A stretch of 35,104 bases of DNA from Terripilifer ovatus. Its GTDB lineage: Bacteria; Pseudomonadota; Alphaproteobacteria; Rhizobiales; Beijerinckiaceae. The position numbers and the translations under genes were made by a program. Below are positions 31,446 to 35,104 of the stretch, one piece after another. A model generated the notes under the pieces. The model worked only from the letters and a program-made list of their open reading frames with translations, was not told the DNA's origin and ran no database searches. Location: NCBI GenBank assembly GCA_029222685.1, contig JARHVB010000065.1:1-35104 (forward strand), in the 5' to 3' direction. How positions within the stretch are numbered: position 1 is the stretch's first letter; every line of letters starts with the position of its first letter.

Positions 31446-31490
31446 ATGTGGTCGACACCAATCGCATTGATGAAGTCAGAAGTTAGATGA
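31446..31490 (+). CDS. Leader ORF (14 aa) coupled to the MFS transporter gene
   Basis: GGGAGGG at 31433-31439 lies six bases before an ATG at 31446. The ORF encodes MWSTPIALMKSEVR and stops with TGA at 31488-31490, overlapping the transporter ATG (31487) in an ATGA junction. The transporter itself has no good ribosome binding site, so its translation may depend on ribosomes finishing this ORF. The signals are clear; expression is not shown. Confidence 0.55.
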   Translation: MWSTPIALMKSEVR

Positions 31491-32893
31491 GCTCCGCGCC
31501 TCGTTCCTCCGCGGCGGAGGAAGCCGCCGAGCCGGCCGGCAACATCTGGGCGTGGTGGCTCGCGATCCTGTTGGCGCTGTACTATGCGCTATCGGTTGTC
31601 GACCGCGTCATCGTCGTCCACATGGTCGATCTCATCAAGCGCGACCTTTCGATCACGGACTTCCAGCTCAGTCTTGTCTTCGGCCCGGCCTTCGGCATCA
31701 CCTACGCGGTCTTTTCCTACCCCTGGGGCTGGGCGGCCGATCGCTTCCAGCGCCGCTGGATCATGTTCCTTGCGGTCGCCGCCTGGTCGTTGGCCACGGT
31801 GGGAACCGGCTTTGCACGATCCTTCGAAGAGCTGGTCGCCTGGCGTGTGCTGCTCGGCGTCGCCGAGGCGGCGATCGCGCCCACGGCGCTTTCCATGCTG
31901 GCCGACCGGCTCCCCGCCGATCGCCTGGCGACCGCGCTCGGCATTTATAACACGGGTCCGAAAACCGGGGCCACGCTTGCCTATGTTCTGGCCGGCCTCG
32001 CCATCGCCTGGGCGACCACGATCGCCGCCGGCGACACACCGTTTTTCGGCGGCCGGAAAACCTGGCAATTGGTGATGTTCATGATCGGCGCGCCCGGCAT
32101 GGTGATGGCGTTCCTGATCTGGACGGTGAAGGAACCGTCGCGGCGGGGCAGCCAGGTCACTCAAGCCACGGTGGTGGGCGCAGATGCCACCTTCCTTGCA
32201 TTCCTGCGCGCCAATGCTCGCCTGGTCATCCCGTTCGTTGCGGCGTTCTCTCTGGCGGGCGCGGCTGCTCTTGCCCTGACGACGTGGACACCCGCCTTTA
32301 TCGTTCGAACCTATGGCTGGAGCCCGATTCAATACGGGCCCTGGATGGGTGCGGTGTCGGCCGTTGGCGGCTTCAGCGTCGTCATCAAAGGGGCTGTGGT
32401 CGACTGGATTTACAGCCGCGGCCATCGCGATGCCGCCATGCAGTTTTACACATGGCTTCTGTTTCTCTTCCTGCCCCTCGGCGGACTGTCGTTCTTCGCA
32501 CCTAACCCTTACGTGTTCTTTGTCTGCTTCCTGTTTCTCAGTGCGATCGCAGTCTCGGGGTTCCTGTATGCGATGGCGTCCATCCACCTGTTCACGCCCC
32601 AGCAGTTTCGCGGCCAGATGCTGGGGCTGCTCATGGTTGTCTACCCCCTGGTTTCCAGCCTTTTTGGTCCGACGCTGACCGCCGGCCTGACGGACTTCGT
32701 ATTTCAGGACCAGGCGAAGCTTGGCTGGTCGCTAGCCATCGTGACGACGGGTTGCATGGCCGCAACGCTGATTTTGCTTCGATATGTGTTGCGCTTGCTG
32801 GCCCGCACGGCCAGGAACGATATCAAGGGCGATATCGAGGGCGATGCGAAAACCGCGATCGAGGTGGTCTCATCGCCGGGCCGCGTCGTCTAG
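31487..32893 (+). CDS. MFS transporter (aromatic acid/anion symporter-like)
   Basis: 468 aa with about twelve hydrophobic helices. The N-terminal helix carries LYYALSVVDRVIVVHMVDLIKRDL with the Asp-Arg of this subfamily. The loop 2-3 motif is YPWGWAADRFQRRW, and helix 5 contains ALGIYNTGPKTGATLA. It resembles the spinster/ACS-type symporters that import organic anions. Lying last in a set of probable catabolic genes after the LysR regulator, it probably imports the substrate. The ATG at 31487 lacks its own Shine-Dalgarno sequence but overlaps a leader ORF. A charged tail (IKGDIEGDAK) ends the protein. Confidence 0.92.
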   Translation: MSSAPRSSAAEEAAEPAGNIWAWWLAILLALYYALSVVDRVIVVHMVDLIKRDLSITDFQLSLVFGPAFGITYAVFSYPWGWAADRFQRRWIMFLAVAAWSLATVGTGFARSFEELVAWRVLLGVAEAAIAPTALSMLADRLPADRLATALGIYNTGPKTGATLAYVLAGLAIAWATTIAAGDTPFFGGRKTWQLVMFMIGAPGMVMAFLIWTVKEPSRRGSQVTQATVVGADATFLAFLRANARLVIPFVAAFSLAGAAALALTTWTPAFIVRTYGWSPIQYGPWMGAVSAVGGFSVVIKGAVVDWIYSRGHRDAAMQFYTWLLFLFLPLGGLSFFAPNPYVFFVCFLFLSAIAVSGFLYAMASIHLFTPQQFRGQMLGLLMVVYPLVSSLFGPTLTAGLTDFVFQDQAKLGWSLAIVTTGCMAATLILLRYVLRLLARTARNDIKGDIEGDAKTAIEVVSSPGRVV

Positions 32894-33140
32894 TCTAGCG
32901 TATCTCGCCAAAAATCCGATACCGGTTTTCGCAGAAACGACGCGATATCAAAGGAACTTCGAGAGCCGGCGATTCCGAAGGAACGCATGGGCTTGGTTTC
33001 GCCGCGTGTCGCTCCCCGGCTGGACGGTCAATTCGGATCGGGCGGGTCCCGAGATAACGGCGGTGCTATCGCTCCGTCGAAAAGCTAGGTACTGTCTGCA
33101 TTTGCGGGGACAGTTTCCCATTGCATTCACGAGGCGTTCG
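32894..33140. other. Gene-free stretch between MFS transporter and secreted protein gene
   Basis: The 247 bp contain no credible gene. A short inverted repeat ACTGTC-N12-GACAGT lies at 33091-33114, about 27 bp before the next start. Near 32905-32940 is sequence of the type found in rhizobial intergenic repeats (ccggttttcgcagaaacgac). No convincing promoter or terminator could be named. Confidence 0.4.
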
Positions 33141-34895
33141 ATGACCGGTTCGACAGTCAGACTTATGCGTAGCGCCAGCATTGCAGCGTTTTTTCATTTT
33201 GCCGCCGCGCCGGCGGCGGGCCTGGGGCTGGCCGTCGTCTGTGCCGCACAGGCGCAGGCGCAAACCGATACAACTGCCAATGTTGTCCTCGAAAACCAGA
33301 CGATGGACAACGGCGAGAAGGGGAGCTTTGTCTTTCCGCGCATCGAATTCAACGGCACCAATCTGACGCGCGATGAGGTGGCGAAGCTCTTCACCGCCGG
33401 TACGCCGAAAGAAGACGCAGTCGCCATCGTTTCGAAAATGACGGCGGCCCGCGTCGCCATTCCGACGGCCGTCCTGAACGGCAAGGATGCCAAGATCACC
33501 CTGGCCAATATCGTCATGACCAACATCGACAAGGGCCAGGTCGGGCAGCTCACGATGGGCGGGGTGGACGGATCGTTCACCACCGACGACGGCCAGATTG
33601 CAGCGATAAAATCAGGCGGCTTGCAGATCGACGGCGCCAATTACAGCGGCATGTTGCAGGCCGTGAAGGACGGCGAACTCGCCAATGGCACGTCGCGCTT
33701 CTCCAAATTCGTCTGGCAAGGCCTTGAAATCAATGTGCCCGACAAGGATGTGCCGGCGGCGGCGCCGGGCGGCAATCTGATCAAGTTCCGCCTTGGCTCG
33801 ATAACGATCGACGCCACTTACGATAACGACATTCCCCTGAAAGTGGCGGGCAGCGTCGCCAATCTGCTGATCGAGCCGCCGAGATCGTCCGACGGCGCCA
33901 AGCAACTCGCCAGTGTCGGCTATGACAAGCTCGACCTCGGGTTCACCTTCGCCGGCAGCTACGATCCCGCCAGCAAGGTCTATGCGCTGAGCGATCTGAC
34001 TTTGCGCGGTGTCGATGCCGGTTCGCTGGGTCTCAAAGCCCAGCTCGACGGCGTCGAGAAAGTCGTGCTGTCGGGTCCGCAGGCGGCCCGCATGATCGGC
34101 CTGTTCGGCGCCGGCGTCGCCGGCGTGGAACTGCGTTTCGTCAATGCCGGCCTGGTCGAAAAATCCCTGAACTATTTCGCCAAGCAGCAGGGCAAATCGC
34201 CGGAAGCGTTGCGCGAGGAAGCCCGCGGAATGGCGACGCAGGTCATTCCGGTGATGCTGGGGGGTGACGCCAGTTCGCTGCGCATCGCCGAAGCCGTCAG
34301 CAGGTTCCTCGCCGATCCGAAGGGATTGACCATTACGGCAAAATCCAAGGGCGGCTCGCTCGGTTTCATCGAACTGATGAGCATTCGCGATCCTGCTTCG
34401 CTCCTCGCCAAGGCCGACGTTCAGGTGACGGCTGACGGCGCGCCGGCCGCTGCTCCAGCGCCCGCGGCTCCGGCCGCTCCCGCCGCGCGGCCGCCGTCGC
34501 CGCAGGCCTCTGCCGGCGGCATCGCCGGTGCTGCAGGGGCGGGGGCTGCTTCCCAGGCCGCGAAACCCGCCGCGCCCGCGGCTATGCCGACGCAGCGCCT
34601 GACGGGCCTTGCCGCCTGGAACGCCCTCGTCGGCAATTCGATCTCCGGCAAGAACGAGGACGGCGATCCGCTGACCGAATATTACATGCGCAACGGCACC
34701 GTGAAGCAGCTCGCCGATGATGAGACGGCCACCGGCAAATGGACGGTGCGGGGCGAGAAGGTCTGCTTCAAATATCCCGATGAAGACGAGGACTGCTACC
34801 GCATCACCGTCGACGGCGACATCGCCACCTTCTCCGAAGACGACGGCTCGGGCCGCCGCTACCAGATCCTACGGGGCAATCCGAAGAAGCTGTGA
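33141..34895 (+). CDS. Large secreted protein of unknown function
   Basis: 584 aa. A signal peptide (hydrophobic core IAAFFHFAAAPAAGLGLAVV, cleavage around AQAQA near residues 39-42) leads to a beta-rich domain of about 390 residues with many IDG/LDG-type strands (GGVDGSFTTDDGQIAAI, IKFRLGSITIDATYDND). An Ala-Pro linker of about 60 residues follows (AAPAPAAPAAPAARPPSP). A C-terminal domain of about 95 residues begins LTGLAAWNALVGNSISGKN and contains two cysteines (EKVCFKYP, EDCYRIT) that may form a disulfide. I do not recognise a named family; the C-terminal part resembles small periplasmic domains of rhizobia. GAGG at 33131-33134 supports the start; 33165 is an in-frame alternative. Confidence 0.85.
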   Translation: MTGSTVRLMRSASIAAFFHFAAAPAAGLGLAVVCAAQAQAQTDTTANVVLENQTMDNGEKGSFVFPRIEFNGTNLTRDEVAKLFTAGTPKEDAVAIVSKMTAARVAIPTAVLNGKDAKITLANIVMTNIDKGQVGQLTMGGVDGSFTTDDGQIAAIKSGGLQIDGANYSGMLQAVKDGELANGTSRFSKFVWQGLEINVPDKDVPAAAPGGNLIKFRLGSITIDATYDNDIPLKVAGSVANLLIEPPRSSDGAKQLASVGYDKLDLGFTFAGSYDPASKVYALSDLTLRGVDAGSLGLKAQLDGVEKVVLSGPQAARMIGLFGAGVAGVELRFVNAGLVEKSLNYFAKQQGKSPEALREEARGMATQVIPVMLGGDASSLRIAEAVSRFLADPKGLTITAKSKGGSLGFIELMSIRDPASLLAKADVQVTADGAPAAAPAPAAPAAPAARPPSPQASAGGIAGAAGAGAASQAAKPAAPAAMPTQRLTGLAAWNALVGNSISGKNEDGDPLTEYYMRNGTVKQLADDETATGKWTVRGEKVCFKYPDEDEDCYRITVDGDIATFSEDDGSGRRYQILRGNPKKL

Positions 34896-34929
34896 TCACC
34901 TGCGCTGTTTGGCTTCAACCTCGGTGTGT

Positions 34930-35015
34930 CATTCCCGCCAAGCGAAGCGCAGAGCGGGAATCCAGAGGCAACGTGACGGATCAACGTATCCCCTTTGACT
35001 CCTGGATTCCCGCTC
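34930..35015. repeat. Nested inverted repeats of the gcgggaatccag type
   Basis: A 14-bp stem is formed by 34951-34964 (gagcgggaatccag) and 35002-35015. ATTCCCGC at 34930-34937 can pair instead with GCGGGAAT at 34953-34960, so two alternative hairpins are possible. This attcccgc/gcgggaatcca element is a familiar intergenic repeat in rhizobia and could act as a terminator for the preceding gene, though no T tract follows. Confidence 0.7.
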
Positions 35016-35030
35016 GCGCCTTCGTGTGCG

Positions 35031-35076
35031 GTTCCATGACATACCTGACACTTGTTCCATGACATGCCTGACACTC
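35031..35076 (+). repeat. Two tandem 23-bp repeats (gttccatgacatrcctgacac)
   Basis: Units at 35031-35053 and 35054-35076 differ at two positions. They are followed by the small hairpin ATGCC-gcaa-GGCAT (35077-35090) and a ribosome binding site. Such repeated motifs are common at the ends of insertion sequences, where they bind transposase; this reading is inference. Confidence 0.7.
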
Positions 35077-35091
35077 ATGCCGCAAGGCATG

Positions 35092-35104
35092 GGAGGTTGG
35101 GATG
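35092..35104 (+). CDS. Start of a gene cut by the window edge (possible transposase)
   Basis: GGAGG at 35092-35096 is followed five bases later by ATG at 35102-35104, the last three bases of the window. Together with the tandem repeats before it, this suggests the first codon of an IS-encoded protein, perhaps of the IS481 type. Only the start signal is visible, so the identity is a guess. Confidence 0.3.

Noticed and set aside
1..35104. CRISPR arrays, rRNA, tRNA, toxin-antitoxin or phage-defence genes
   Set aside because: No regularly spaced repeats, conserved RNA gene or defence-type domain was recognised anywhere in the window.

Overview
The window reads as a chromosomal stretch of a GC-rich alphaproteobacterium of the order Hyphomicrobiales (rhizobia and relatives). 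This rests on the gene content: a phosphatidylcholine synthase, an ExoR-like periplasmic SEL1-repeat protein, an Omp25/RopB-type barrel, an MntR-type operator in front of mntH, and dispersed palindromes of the kind common in rhizobial genomes. The genus cannot be fixed from sequence reading alone. No rRNA, tRNA or CRISPR array was found. The left edge holds the 5' part of an IS1182/IS5-like transposase gene. The right edge holds tandem repeats and a ribosome binding site plus ATG that look like the front of another insertion sequence, so the window may be a contig bounded by IS elements.

Left part (1-9.3 kb): after the IS end come a small hydrophilic protein, an XRE/MmyB-type regulator divergent from a SnoaL-like and a membrane protein gene with a 17-bp palindrome between them, a CinA-C family amidase and a methyltransferase. 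A tightly overlapping operon follows: lgt, a MidA/NDUFAF7-type methyltransferase, and pgeF. Then come a DoxX protein and, on the minus strand, mntH followed by an outer-membrane-barrel gene. The mntH promoter carries an MntR-like palindrome.

Middle part (9.8-25 kb), mostly housekeeping: ilvD with a TTG start and a repeat-containing leader, the ExoR-like gene abutting it, a CHASE2-adenylate cyclase behind xthA, an LpxL/HtrB-type acyltransferase, an AEC transporter, a UbiH-type monooxygenase, cyanase (cynS) divergent from phosphatidylcholine synthase (pcs), and rimO. Between pcs and rimO lies an unusual pair: a cNMP-binding / glutaredoxin-like / thioredoxin-reductase-like fusion that has lost both redox dithiols, translationally coupled to a UBP-type zinc-finger protein. 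Behind it is a quinone oxidoreductase gene preceded by a 20-codon ORF whose start lies in a strong inverted repeat.

Right part (25-35 kb): an Omp25-like porin, then a probable catabolic island. On the minus strand an extradiol (VOC) dioxygenase overlaps a YciI-like gene. Divergently, a MetE/UROD-like methyltransferase, a cupin, an ACMSD-like amidohydrolase, a LysR regulator and an MFS transporter with a translationally coupled 14-codon leader ORF follow one another. The combination suggests uptake, demethylation and ring cleavage of a methoxylated aromatic compound; this pathway is inference and is the best candidate here for an undescribed system. A large secreted protein of unknown function closes the coding part.
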